The notes: generated by a model not told the origin, from the sequence alone. A stretch of 64,000 bases of DNA from Flavobacteriales bacterium (GCA_013204105.1 JABMOM010000029.1:93359-157358), one strand, 5' to 3'. Shown: positions 1 to 8,440, counted from the first letter of the stretch. Made by a program: numbers and translations.

Positions 1-2
1 CC

Positions 3-563
3 TTGAAGGGTGAGAATCCTACCTACGCCATTGCGGAGATTGTATCTGAGGCGCTGCGATTGGAAGAGACAGATGAAAAACATTCCAACTATCGCCTGAT
101 CACACCTGTATTCACTGAAATCGGATCGAAAGACTACGGCATCTCTGCAGGGTATGGAGAAATCCATTTCACCATTCGCAGCTGGCATCAAGCAGATATG
201 GAGGAGGCCACGGAAGATTTTATGAACGCAGTACACCGTATCACGGACGAACATAAATTGCAATTGGAATCTGAGATTGTCGCCGTGTTTGCGTCGAATC
301 AAAACCATCAGGATGTAGTGAAAGCCATCACCCATTCGGCTAAAGAACTAGGCCTAGATCAAAGCGAACGCAGCGAACCTTTTCCTTGGGGTGAGGATTT
401 TGGCCTGTTCACCCAAAAAATACCCGGGGCCATGTTTGGGCTTGGGTCTGGAAAGCACACCCCTGCCCTGCACAATCCAGACTACGACTTTCCAGACGAA
501 CTCACCCCAACTGGAGTGAACCTATTTTACCAAATCGCAAAATCAATCTGTAGCAGTGTTTGA
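3..563 (+). CDS. M20-family amidohydrolase/peptidase, C-terminal part (5' partial)
   Basis: This is the C-terminal part of an M20-type metal-dependent amidohydrolase, a family that hydrolyses N-acyl amino acids or dipeptides. The visible 186 residues contain a dimerisation-type region (roughly residues 40-90) followed by the family's C-terminal signature GEDFGLF, a GLGSGKHTPALH segment carrying a metal or substrate histidine, and a PDELTPTGVNLFYQIA tail. The N-terminal metal-binding half lies upstream of the window, so the TTG at position 3 is not the true start. Its stop overlaps the GTG start of the alanine racemase gene by 8 bp, implying translational coupling. I infer a link to amino-acid or dipeptide turnover; the substrate is unknown. 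Confidence 0.85.
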   Translation: MKGENPTYAIAEIVSEALRLEETDEKHSNYRLITPVFTEIGSKDYGISAGYGEIHFTIRSWHQADMEEATEDFMNAVHRITDEHKLQLESEIVAVFASNQNHQDVVKAITHSAKELGLDQSERSEPFPWGEDFGLFTQKIPGAMFGLGSGKHTPALHNPDYDFPDELTPTGVNLFYQIAKSICSSV

Positions 564-1704
564 AACCTCGCATATCCATCTCAAAAAGGAAGCTTTAAAA
601 AACAACCTTTCGTTCATCCGCGGCCTGATCGGCGACGATTGCCAGATGACCAGCGTGGTCAAAGGAAACGCATACGGACACGGCATTGAGGAATACGTAA
701 TCATGGCTGAGGAATGTGGAGTTACCCATTTTTCAGTCTACAGCACCGACGAGGCACAGCGCGTATTCAATGTAAAACGGCCCAACACGGCGATCATGAT
801 CATGGGGTCGGTAGACGATGGAGGGCTGGCCTGGGCCATAGACAATGAAATTGAATTCTGGGTATTTGACGAAGAGCGACTGAACAAGGCCCTGCGCTTG
901 GCGGAAGACCTGGGAAAGAAAGCCAAACTTCACATAGAGATCGAAACAGGCATGTACCGCACGGGGTTTGAGAATGGAGAAATTAAAACCGTCATTCAGA
1001 CCCTGCAGCGCAGTCTCGAGCACCATACCTTACTCGGTATTTGCACGCACTTTGCTGGCGCCGAAAGCATTGCCAACTACTACCGTATTAAAGAACAGAT
1101 CAGGCGTTTTAAGCGTGCCTTAAAGCAATTTGAGAAAGCAGACCTGAAGCCCATTTACCGGCATGCATGCTGCTCGGCCGCCCTGCTTCGCTTTCCAGAA
1201 ATGCGCATGGACATGGTGCGGGTCGGCATTCTGCAATACGGATTTTGGCCAAGTACGGAAACCTTCATCGATTACACCCAGAAGCACAAAACCATGGACG
1301 AACCGCTCCACCGCATCATCAGCTGGAAAAGCCACGTCATGAGCATCAAAAGCGTTAAAACGGGTGAATACATCGGTTACGGCACCTCCTACCTCGCGCA
1401 GAGAGATACCAAGATAGGTATCGTTCCTGTTGGGTATGGACACGGCTTTGCACGCTCTTTGAGCAATCAGGGACGCGCCTTGATCAACGGCATAAGGGTC
1501 GCGGTCATTGGCACCGTCAATATGAACAGTCTCGCGGTGGACCTATCAGAAGTGGAAACAGTAAAAAAGGGCGACAGCGTAACCTTAATCGGCAAGGACG
1601 GCGATTTGGATGTATCCGTGGCATCTTTTAGCGAGGCTACAAATCAATTGAATTACGAATTGCTCACACGGCTTCCCATGCACATACCACGCATAGTTGA
1701 ATAG
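556..1704 (+). CDS. alr: Alanine racemase
   Basis: This is a PLP-dependent racemase that interconverts L- and D-alanine for peptidoglycan synthesis in the cytoplasm. The 382 residues match the usual family length. The PLP lysine is K36 in the signature VVKGNAYGHG. The second catalytic residue is probably Y275 in IGYGTSY, and the C-terminal beta domain carries PVGYGHGFARSLSN and GTVNMNS. Normal homologues have GRVSMDQ at this last position, so the MDQ is diverged to MNS here. The start is GTG at 556, overlapping the upstream amidohydrolase by 8 bp. A second racemase-fold gene follows after 9 bp, so the three genes are probably one operon. Confidence 0.93.
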   Translation: MFETSHIHLKKEALKNNLSFIRGLIGDDCQMTSVVKGNAYGHGIEEYVIMAEECGVTHFSVYSTDEAQRVFNVKRPNTAIMIMGSVDDGGLAWAIDNEIEFWVFDEERLNKALRLAEDLGKKAKLHIEIETGMYRTGFENGEIKTVIQTLQRSLEHHTLLGICTHFAGAESIANYYRIKEQIRRFKRALKQFEKADLKPIYRHACCSAALLRFPEMRMDMVRVGILQYGFWPSTETFIDYTQKHKTMDEPLHRIISWKSHVMSIKSVKTGEYIGYGTSYLAQRDTKIGIVPVGYGHGFARSLSNQGRALINGIRVAVIGTVNMNSLAVDLSEVETVKKGDSVTLIGKDGDLDVSVASFSEATNQLNYELLTRLPMHIPRIVE

Positions 1705-1713
1705 ATAAAAATT

Positions 1714-2781
1714 ATGGCATTCATCACATTTGATCAGAACAAACTCAAGCACAACTTTAAGTTTCTCGACGCCTTTTTTCGCGAGAGGGACATCGAATGG
1801 GCAATCGTGTCGAAACTACTCTGCGGCAATTACGAATACGTAAAGATCCTCTGTGAAACTGGCATCAAGGAGATCTGCGATTCGCGCATAAGCAACCTGA
1901 AGTTGGTCAAAGAGATTGCACCAGAAATACAAACGGTGTACATCAAGCCTCCCGCAAAGCGCAGCATCAAGAGCATTGTGCGCTACGCTGACGTGAGCTT
2001 CAATACCCAATTTGAGACCATTCAATGGCTGAGCGAAGAGGCCAAGCGCCAAAAAAAACTCCATAAGATCGTCATCATGGTAGAAATGGGCGACTTACGT
2101 GAAGGCGTCCTCGGTGAAGATTTAGTAGATTTTTATGAGAGCGTTTTCAAGCTGCCCAATATCGAAGTGGTCTCTTTTGGCACCAACCTGAATTGCCTCC
2201 ATGGTGTGATGCCTTCACACGACAAACTCATCCAACTAAGCTTGTACAAGCAATTGGTGGAAGCCAAGTTCAACCGAAAGATACCGTGGGTAAGCGGCGG
2301 TACGAGCGTCGTGATTCCACTCGTACTCAATCATCAACTTCCTAAGGGTATCAACCACTTCCGAATTGGTGAGTCGCTTTACAATGGCCACAACCTGTTC
2401 ACAGGAGAAGTCATCGAAGGCATGCAAGACGACATCATCAAGCTCTTTGCTGAGGTAATTGAACTCATCGAAAAACCCATGGTTCCGATTGGCGACTTGG
2501 AAGCCAACCCCTCCGGCGAGACCTTTGATGTAGACGAAGAAGATTATGGAAAGACGTCCTACAGAGCCATCCTGGACTTAGGACTCTTGGATGTTTCGCC
2601 AGAATTTCTGATACCTATCGCAGAGGATATTGAAATCATCGGTGCGAGTTCAGACATGATTGTTTTGGACATGGGAGAAGAACCCAAATTCAAGGTGGGA
2701 GACTTGGTGCCGTTCAAGCTCAAGTACATGGGCGCCTTGGCGCTAATGAGTTCCGATTACATCGAAAAGAAAGTGGTTTAA
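1714..2781 (+). CDS. Alanine/ornithine racemase-like PLP enzyme
   Basis: This is a second fold-type III PLP enzyme of the alanine racemase N-terminal superfamily, 355 residues. K34 in the segment IVSKLLCGN is the likely Schiff-base lysine. A GVMPSHDK segment, an SGGTSVV turn and FRIGESLYNG lie where the phosphate-binding part of the barrel is expected. Low similarity to its upstream neighbour and the FRIGES motif resemble the ornithine/YhfX-like branch rather than true Alr. The start is ATG at 1714, 9 bp after alr. Its stop overlaps the convergent oxidase gene by 4 bp. It may racemise an amino acid other than alanine; the substrate cannot be read from the sequence. Confidence 0.8.
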   Translation: MAFITFDQNKLKHNFKFLDAFFRERDIEWAIVSKLLCGNYEYVKILCETGIKEICDSRISNLKLVKEIAPEIQTVYIKPPAKRSIKSIVRYADVSFNTQFETIQWLSEEAKRQKKLHKIVIMVEMGDLREGVLGEDLVDFYESVFKLPNIEVVSFGTNLNCLHGVMPSHDKLIQLSLYKQLVEAKFNRKIPWVSGGTSVVIPLVLNHQLPKGINHFRIGESLYNGHNLFTGEVIEGMQDDIIKLFAEVIELIEKPMVPIGDLEANPSGETFDVDEEDYGKTSYRAILDLGLLDVSPEFLIPIAEDIEIIGASSDMIVLDMGEEPKFKVGDLVPFKLKYMGALALMSSDYIEKKVV

Positions 2782-4034
2782 CGACCGATCACGCACCTGC
2801 TGCTTACTAGCCTACCACTCTCCATTGCTACGTTGAGGATGTAAATCCCTTCGTTCAGTCCAGCCACCTCTAAACGCTCTGCTGGATGTTGGCAGCGCAT
2901 AGAACGCACTATTCTACCCGATACATCTAGGACCTGAATGTGCTCAATGTTTTCGCCTTGGGTAGCTACCCATATTTCATGGTCAGCTGGATTGGGATAG
3001 ACTCGAACCTCAGACGCAGCGATAGCCATGGACATTCCCACTCCAATTGTGTCAGTCATATCGTCTTCCATCGACGGAGGGAAATAGGTGAAACTACTAT
3101 CGTTCACTGGGATGTAATCACGCCCCAGGAATTGCAGGCGGTAAGGATCTAAATAATCCGCTGATACGAACGTAGGAGTTTCATCCAGTATCTCTGCGAG
3201 CACCGAGTAACGCTCACCTGGGTAGATGATCAAAGTGTCCGTAGCAAAGGCTTGGTTCAATACTCTTCCATCAGACGTATGCACAACGGCGTTCAATGCG
3301 CTAGGAAAGATGATCCGATTGACACGGTAGCCCACATTCATAAAGCGCAATAGGTGCTGCTCACCGATCGTCCCGTTGATCTGGACATTGGTGTCTGTGT
3401 AGTTCATCGAGCGGTTCTTCCCGTTGATCAAGAACAGGTCTGGCGCATAGCTAGTAAATCCGCCAATAGCGGTATAGTCGGCATTCCACCTTGAGTCGAG
3501 GTCACTTAGTAGGTAGGCGTGCTGTCGATCATAGATCGGTCCGTTGGTGTAGATGCGGTTGCTGCTGTCTGCGGGGTAAACGATGACCATGCCGTACATG
3601 CCTAAGGCGAGGTGCAAGGTGGTAGTGACATGGCAGTGATAGAGGAAATTACCCGCATGGGTCGCTTTAAAACGGTAGGTAAAGGACTGGTTGGTCAGGA
3701 CGAAGTCCGAGGTGTGCGGAACCCCATCGTTGGCCTGATCCACATCCAAGCCGTGGAAGTGAATGGTATGTCCTTCCAGGGAAGGATTGATCATTTCTAC
3801 GTGGATGCTATCGCCCTCCTTTGCATAGATCGTAGGTCCGGGCAAGACGATCGTCGGGTTGGCACTCGTGTTTGCAAAGCCCCAAAATGGCAATGTAATG
3901 GTCGTATTGGAATCGGTAATGAAGTCTGCCACGCCGTCCATTAAGGACACCAAGGAATATTGCTTCAACGGTTGAGCGGAGGCTTGACCAGCGAGCAACA
4001 GAGCAAGGAACGCTATGGTAAATGCTCTATTCAT
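2778..4034 (-). CDS. Secreted multicopper oxidase-like protein with type IX sorting domain
   Basis: This is a 418-residue exported cupredoxin protein. A signal peptide ends near the sequence ASAQPL (about residue 20). Domain one carries the copper ligands HFHG and YHCHV with a downstream HLALGM, which reads like a type 1 site next to type 2/3 ligands. A second beta-sandwich follows. The last 70 or so residues begin VYPNPADHE and end in a short basic tail, the typical C-terminal domain for export and anchoring by type IX secretion. The start ATG overlaps the stop of the upstream cupredoxin gene by 8 bp, so both are probably made together. A conventional three-domain oxidase would be longer. 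The role could be metal or phenolic oxidation outside the cell. Confidence 0.82.
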   Translation of the reverse strand: MNRAFTIAFLALLLAGQASAQPLKQYSLVSLMDGVADFITDSNTTITLPFWGFANTSANPTIVLPGPTIYAKEGDSIHVEMINPSLEGHTIHFHGLDVDQANDGVPHTSDFVLTNQSFTYRFKATHAGNFLYHCHVTTTLHLALGMYGMVIVYPADSSNRIYTNGPIYDRQHAYLLSDLDSRWNADYTAIGGFTSYAPDLFLINGKNRSMNYTDTNVQINGTIGEQHLLRFMNVGYRVNRIIFPSALNAVVHTSDGRVLNQAFATDTLIIYPGERYSVLAEILDETPTFVSADYLDPYRLQFLGRDYIPVNDSSFTYFPPSMEDDMTDTIGVGMSMAIAASEVRVYPNPADHEIWVATQGENIEHIQVLDVSGRIVRSMRCQHPAERLEVAGLNEGIYILNVAMESGRLVSSRCVIGR

Positions 4035-4866
4035 GGATATGCATGTGCATCATCATCCCCCCGGGATAGTTTCCGCCGATGGTGGTGGTGACCAAGTTAT
4101 GGTTATGTACGGGGAACATGCCCGGTTTGTCCGGCACCAACTGCACCGTGACCGATTCGCCGGGCGCCATGCCGTACGAGTCCTTTACCCAGCCGATATA
4201 GTTTGGATGCATGCTTGCCTCCAAGATGGTGACGTGGTATCCGTGCCAATGGGGAAAGTGGTGCATGTAACCCGCATTGGTCATGTGCACCCGTATGGTG
4301 TCTCCCACATTTGCTTCGATGAAGGACAAGGTATCTTTCAGGGTTCTCGGAAATCCCATGCCGTTGATCGTGAATGCTTCGGGGTTGTATGCTCTTCTGT
4401 CGTAGGACCCGCCGTCGGCGATTGCCTCGATCCATTCTTCATCGTGCTCGGTCAAAACGGCGTAGAACTCAGGCCTATTGAATTCACTGACTACGAGCAT
4501 ACCTCCTAGACCTAGCGCACGGTGGTCTTGGGTTGGATCTTCGTAGAGGTAGGTCCCCGGTTGATCAAAAATTACCGTCCACTCCTCCGTTTCATTGGCC
4601 GCGATGCGTTCGATACCCCCGTGGCCCTCCACATGAAAGGCGCAGGTGAAGTCGGTTCGGTTGGTCAGGTAAAAAGTCACCTCCTCGCCCGGTTGAAATC
4701 GGAGCACAGCGTTCGAAGAATCAAACTGATCGCGTGTATTGAAGTTGAAGTAAGGTATATCGTAGTTGCTATTGGTCACTCCACCTTCCACGATAAACAG
4801 CTCAACAGATTGCTGTGCCCAAGCGGGCATTACAAAAAAAGTCAATATGCATATCAACCATCGCAT
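4027..4866 (-). CDS. Secreted two-domain cupredoxin (multicopper oxidase-like)
   Basis: This is a 279-residue exported protein with signal peptide MRWLICILTFFVMPAWA. Two cupredoxin-like domains follow. The first has a FHVEGHGG segment and an EDPTQDHRALGLGGMLVV strand. The second has HHFPHWHGYHV, like the HxxHxH type 3 ligand set, and FPVHNHN followed by a Met- and His-rich end (MMMHMHIHE). The cysteine expected in a type 1 HCH motif is replaced by asparagine here. The downstream gene supplies HFHG and HCH, so the two may be halves of one oxidase or a partner pair. The start ATG at 4866 gives the signal peptide directly. Confidence 0.75.
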   Translation of the reverse strand: MRWLICILTFFVMPAWAQQSVELFIVEGGVTNSNYDIPYFNFNTRDQFDSSNAVLRFQPGEEVTFYLTNRTDFTCAFHVEGHGGIERIAANETEEWTVIFDQPGTYLYEDPTQDHRALGLGGMLVVSEFNRPEFYAVLTEHDEEWIEAIADGGSYDRRAYNPEAFTINGMGFPRTLKDTLSFIEANVGDTIRVHMTNAGYMHHFPHWHGYHVTILEASMHPNYIGWVKDSYGMAPGESVTVQLVPDKPGMFPVHNHNLVTTTIGGNYPGGMMMHMHIHE

Positions 4867-5205
4867 GGGTTCAAAATTACGAGTCTAAGGTGCACATATC
4901 TTGAAAGCGTTGTTTAGAGTCCGGCGAAAGATTTTTGTGTAAACCTTATCTAGGGCTGACATCCTAAGGATTTGCTTTGGTATGATGCTGTTTTGGAGAT
5001 GCATGTTTTCTTTCATACATCCGATACGGTGGTCAATGAAGACCATCCCGAACCGAATATCCGTTCTTTTCAAAAGAATAAAAGACCTGCCCCAACAAAG
5101 GCTGAAGCATATGGCTAAATGTCTTTACCACAAATCACTACTTTAGTTCAAACTGCGGTTGAGCTTCATATTCGTGCTTCGATTCAAAAAGCCACGTACC
5201 ACAGT
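4867..5205. other. Intergenic stretch left of the accessory block
   Basis: About 340 bp without a convincing gene. A 62-codon minus-strand ORF here has no recognisable features and I left it out. Base composition becomes AT-richer toward the right. At 5089-5096 there is GCCCCAAC, an imperfect inverted match to the GTTAGGC at 5212-5218; a 130 bp span would fit the upper size range of an integron attC site. I see no promoter or terminator I can defend. Confidence 0.4.
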
Positions 5206-5220
5206 CAAACCGTTAGGCGC
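5206..5220 (+). repeat. Left boundary element of cassette-like array (attC R'-like end)
   Basis: CAAACCGTTAGGCGC lies just 16 bp ahead of the Fic gene start (counting from the end of GTTAGGC). Its CAAACCGTT core recurs at 6064-6071 and, as CAAATCGTT, at 10815-10823. GTTAGGC fits the integron R' consensus GTTRRRY exactly. The hairpin core found in the other copies is absent here, so this may be a recombined end or a primary attachment-like site. Identification as attC is an inference. Confidence 0.4.
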
Positions 5221-5233
5221 TAATTGAGAGTAA

Positions 5234-6016
5234 ATGAAAATATTTCCTGCCGAGAAAATACAGATCAATTTTCAAAAGATTGATCAAATTAAGCATCTAA
5301 TAGATTTGACGCTTAGACTAATAACATTTAGTCGTGAGCATTATGCAGATGATCTTCTCGACGCATATATAAAAAAGACAACAACCTTAAAGGAGCTGCT
5401 TAGTGTTAGGAATGCGCAAATGGAAGCCGAAAACGAAGAAGAAGTTCAACTATATACCACACTTCTGAGGTCTACCATGGATTTCATTACGGATGAAATT
5501 GTAGCTGATGTGCAATTTCATTCTGAAATTCAGCTTTTTCAACTATTCAGGTTAGTATCCCCAGATTCACACGGGAAACATCCAAATAAGTATAGGCAAA
5601 CGGATGTTCAAATCGGGCGTTATTCTTGCCCTGAACCTCAGAGGGTACCGGGCTTGGTGTCCGATTTATTTTATCAAATGGAACAAATAGAAAACCCCAT
5701 AATTAGAGCCATCTACTTTCATCACGAGCTGATAAGAATTCACCCTTTTTCAGATGGCAATGGCAGAACAACAAGAATGGCTAAAAACTGGATATTGATG
5801 TACAAGTTGTGTCCACCAATTTTCATATCCGACTCGGAAGAAAAGAAAAAGTACATAGGAACTTTAGAAAAGAGTTTTTTGTATCTGAATAAAAAAGGCT
5901 CAGACTGGAATGAACATTTTGAGCATTTTTTTAATCAGGAATTGGATAGACTTATTCAGAACACAACTGACATCTACAATACTGTTAAAGGCCTTGGTAA
6001 TAAAAGAAATAGATGA
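5234..6016 (+). CDS. Fic-domain protein (AMPylation-type)
   Basis: This is a 260-residue Fic-family protein. Such enzymes usually transfer AMP or another nucleotide part to a protein side chain. The active-site motif HPFSDGNGRTTR begins at H170 and is complete (HxFx[DE]GNGRxxR), so it looks catalytically competent. An N-terminal helical region of about 110 residues precedes the core, with a flap before the motif. I do not see a clear inhibitory motif of the [ST]xxxE[GN] type or an adjacent small antitoxin gene. The gene is AT-rich relative to its neighbours and sits between two cassette-type repeats on the same strand as the following four genes. It could be a toxin, an effector or a housekeeping modifier. 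Confidence 0.85.
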   Translation: MKIFPAEKIQINFQKIDQIKHLIDLTLRLITFSREHYADDLLDAYIKKTTTLKELLSVRNAQMEAENEEEVQLYTTLLRSTMDFITDEIVADVQFHSEIQLFQLFRLVSPDSHGKHPNKYRQTDVQIGRYSCPEPQRVPGLVSDLFYQMEQIENPIIRAIYFHHELIRIHPFSDGNGRTTRMAKNWILMYKLCPPIFISDSEEKKKYIGTLEKSFLYLNKKGSDWNEHFEHFFNQELDRLIQNTTDIYNTVKGLGNKRNR

Positions 6017-6030
6017 AAACAATCACCAAC

Positions 6031-6075
6031 AAAACCTAAACTGCATTAAAACGCAGGTTAGCCAAACCGTTGCGG
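6031..6075 (+). repeat. Cassette-bounding structured repeat, copy A
   Basis: The core is CTGC-ATTAAAAC-GCAG at 6041-6056, a 4 bp stem with an 8-base loop. It is preceded by AAAACCTAAA and followed by GTTAGCCAAACCGTTG. The TAA/TTA arms extend the stem around one mismatch. Outside lies CAAC (6027-6030) pairing with GTTG (6069-6072). This nested layout, outer box, unpaired spacer, inner box and loop, is how attC hairpins are built. A further hairpin (GCGG/CCGC, 6072-6087) and GTTATC at 6107-6112 follow before the next gene. Confidence 0.6.
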
Positions 6076-6121
6076 TATGAAAGCCGCACTACCCATAGCC
6101 AGGAACGTTATCTAGAAAAAA

Positions 6122-7765
6122 ATGGACGCGAAAACTCAAAATCTAATTAAAAGAATTTACAATTCGCAATTCAGTGTAAATTATAAATTCCCAGGTTCAT
6201 TTGGTGATAGATACGTCACCTATGCTGATTACATTGCTTCTGGTCAACCCCTAAAATTAATTGAGGAGCATATTAGAAAAGTGATACTCCCAACCTACGC
6301 AAACACACATACCGAAGCCTCTTTTACTGGATTACAGACTTCTAAATACAGAGAAGAGGCACGAGAAATTATTAAATCTTCTGTGAATGCTACAAAAGAT
6401 GATCTATTGATTTTTACAGGCTCTGGATCTACTGGGGCCATTGATTTATTGATTAGAAAACTCATTCAATTCTACTCATCCAAAGAATCATTTCCAGTCG
6501 TTTTTATTGGCCCGTATGAACATCATTCTAATATCCTACCTTGGAGGGAAGGACCGTTTGAGCTAGTAGAATTGCCGATAGGCAATAACGGGAATATAGA
6601 TCTTGTAGAATTAGAAAAGCAGCTATTAAAATATCACAAAACACGGCCTTTGATTGGCAGTTTTTCGGCGGCTTCTAATGTCACAGGTATTCTAGCACCC
6701 GTCGAAGAAATCCATAGGTTACTGAAAAAATATGATGCGCTTTCATTTTGGGATTATGCAGGAGCAGCCCCTTATGTTAACATTGATATGAATCCAAAAG
6801 ACACAGTTGGTAAGGATGCTATATTTATTTCTCCTCATAAACTTGTGGGTGGCCCAGGATCGCCAGGCATATTATTGGTAAAAAAATACCTTTTCGCAGA
6901 AGGACTCCCTGTTGTCACTGGTGGAGGAACAGTCCATTTTGTTACTAAAACTCAACAGCGATATTTTGAAGATCTCGAAATAAGAGAAGAAGGCGGAACA
7001 CCCGCGATTATCGAAGCAATTCGAGCTGGAATGTCATTCAGGTTGAAAGATATGGTTGGGGCAAGCAACATTGAAGAAATTGAACGTAAATACATTCTAG
7101 AAGCTATTGACACATTTAGCAAGCATCCCAATATTTTTGTTTTGGGTAACCTTGAAGCTCCTCGCCTAGGCTTTATGGCGTTTCATATAAAACACCAAAA
7201 TCGCTTTTTGCATCACAATTTTGTTGTGGCACTTCTCAATGATTTGTTTGGTATTCAGTCTAGAGGAGGATGCAGCTGTGCAGGCCCTTATGGTCATGAT
7301 TTACTTCATCTTGATGAAGAAAAATCTCAAAAATACATGGTTGAACTAGCCACTGGTAATGTAGGTAGTAAGCCAGGATGGGTTCGATTAAATTTCAATT
7401 ACTTTATTCCAAAAGATGAGTTTGACTATATCCTTAAATGCATGATTTGGATATCAGAAAGCGGCTGGAAATTGTTAAACTCCTATGATTTTGATGATCA
7501 CGAAGGAATATGGCATCTAAAAGCTAAAAAGAATGTGCCAATCAATACCATATACAATTTCGTTACAGAGGCTCCGAAGATTAACAAAGGCAGTTCTATT
7601 GGTAAGAAAATAATGAGAAAAGCATATTTGAAAAAGGCGAATAGAATTGCAGAAAAGGCATTTGGCTCTTTTCATTCAAAAAAATTCCAGGACTATAAAT
7701 ACAATCAAATTGAAAACCCATTGAGGTGGTATTCACTCGCCAATGATGTTGAAACCAAAATCTAG
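6122..7765 (+). CDS. Class V aminotransferase-fold PLP enzyme (cysteine desulfurase-like)
   Basis: This is a 547-residue PLP enzyme related to SufS-type cysteine desulfurases, selenocysteine lyases and isopenicillin N epimerase-like proteins. K240 in the segment SPHKLVGG is the likely Schiff-base lysine, and D211 in FWDYAGAAPY the pyridine-nitrogen ligand. A RGGCSCAGPYG loop supplies a candidate catalytic cysteine. It is about 130 residues longer than a typical desulfurase, with an extra basic C-terminal region (about residues 445-547) of unknown role. Repeats A and B flank it. The start is ATG at 6122. Substrate and product cannot be assigned: sulfur mobilisation, elimination and epimerisation are all possible. 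Confidence 0.82.
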   Translation: MDAKTQNLIKRIYNSQFSVNYKFPGSFGDRYVTYADYIASGQPLKLIEEHIRKVILPTYANTHTEASFTGLQTSKYREEAREIIKSSVNATKDDLLIFTGSGSTGAIDLLIRKLIQFYSSKESFPVVFIGPYEHHSNILPWREGPFELVELPIGNNGNIDLVELEKQLLKYHKTRPLIGSFSAASNVTGILAPVEEIHRLLKKYDALSFWDYAGAAPYVNIDMNPKDTVGKDAIFISPHKLVGGPGSPGILLVKKYLFAEGLPVVTGGGTVHFVTKTQQRYFEDLEIREEGGTPAIIEAIRAGMSFRLKDMVGASNIEEIERKYILEAIDTFSKHPNIFVLGNLEAPRLGFMAFHIKHQNRFLHHNFVVALLNDLFGIQSRGGCSCAGPYGHDLLHLDEEKSQKYMVELATGNVGSKPGWVRLNFNYFIPKDEFDYILKCMIWISESGWKLLNSYDFDDHEGIWHLKAKKNVPINTIYNFVTEAPKINKGSSIGKKIMRKAYLKKANRIAEKAFGSFHSKKFQDYKYNQIENPLRWYSLANDVETKI

Positions 7766-7770
7766 GTAAC

Positions 7771-7823
7771 AATACCTAAAGCCCATTGAAACGGGTGAGC
7801 GTGTAGTTGAAAAGATCGTTTTA
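7771..7823 (+). repeat. Cassette-bounding structured repeat, copy B
   Basis: This copy has ACCTAAAG followed by CCC-ATTGAAAC-GGG at 7782-7795. The loop is the same as in copy A except for one A-to-G change. The stem bases differ from copy A yet still pair (CCC/GGG instead of CTGC/GCAG), which is compensatory evidence for a structure. A looser GTAGTTGAAAAGATCGTTTTAG tail stands where copies A and D have CCAAACCGTTGCGG and CCAAATCGTTAGGG. Confidence 0.5.
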
Positions 7824-7862
7824 GAACTTAAAAAAGGAGTTCATATAAATTAAATATCCAGC

Positions 7863-8324
7863 ATGAAATTAATTAAAAAAATATCAATCGCTAAACCAGT
7901 TGAAGATGTTTGGGAAGTTCTCGGGAATCAATTCGGAGAAATAGACAAATGGGCAAGTTTAATAAAGCAATCAGAAGTTTCTGATCCAAAGCTTTCGCCG
8001 GGTGTTGTGAGATCAACCGAAACAACTGGAGGGCCTACGAAACAAGAATTAACTGCTTTTAGCCCTGAAAAACACTCAATTGCTTACAAAGCGATTTCAG
8101 GCACTCCCTTTTTCTTTAAAGCAGTAAGGGCTGAATGGTCATTATCTAAAAACCAAAATATTACGGATTTGGTTTTGGATTTTGAAGTAAAGTTCAAAGG
8201 TATTGGCGGCATACTTTCCCCAATTGTTAAGAAAAAGTTAGGGAAAGTTGGTGATGAATTGTTGGAAGAATTAAAGTTCTATGTTGAGAATGGAAAACCA
8301 CATCCAAGAAAGGTCTCTTCCTAA
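7863..8324 (+). CDS. SRPBCC (START-like) domain protein
   Basis: This is a 153-residue single-domain protein of the SRPBCC/polyketide cyclase-like fold. It opens with the family-typical MKLIKKISIAKPVEDVWEVL strand and helix. SPGVVRSTET and FEVKFKGIGG strands follow, and a long C-terminal helix ends the protein (KKKLGKVGDELLEELKFYVENG). There is no signal peptide or membrane segment. Such proteins bind hydrophobic ligands or help their conversion; no ligand can be named here. It starts at ATG 7863, about 40 bp after repeat B, and may share a cassette with the PaiB-like gene downstream or sit in its own. Confidence 0.75.
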   Translation: MKLIKKISIAKPVEDVWEVLGNQFGEIDKWASLIKQSEVSDPKLSPGVVRSTETTGGPTKQELTAFSPEKHSIAYKAISGTPFFFKAVRAEWSLSKNQNITDLVLDFEVKFKGIGGILSPIVKKKLGKVGDELLEELKFYVENGKPHPRKVSS

Positions 8325-8440
8325 TAATGTCCTTAACCGTATCATAGATATAGTCGAAAAACAATGTTTGATTAATTTAGAAAATATTCACCGGGCGCGA
8401 CAAAAGCTATATATCGTACCTAAAAAAAGTACGGTTCATA

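Noticed and set aside
4872..4879. Exact TAnnTTTG match (TAATTTTG, minus strand) just before the first cupredoxin gene.
   Set aside because: It is 5 bp from the start codon, so transcription would begin at or after the ATG. A leaderless message is possible, but one chance match is weak evidence.
4885..5073. A 62-codon minus-strand ORF in the intergenic stretch before the Fic gene.
   Set aside because: No recognisable domain or conserved-looking composition, and it lies in an AT-rich non-coding area.
7781..7800. ATTGAAAC, the typical end of many CRISPR repeats, in cassette repeat B.
   Set aside because: There are only four dispersed, diverged copies with whole genes between them and no spacer-sized periodicity or cas genes. 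It is the hairpin loop of the cassette repeat.
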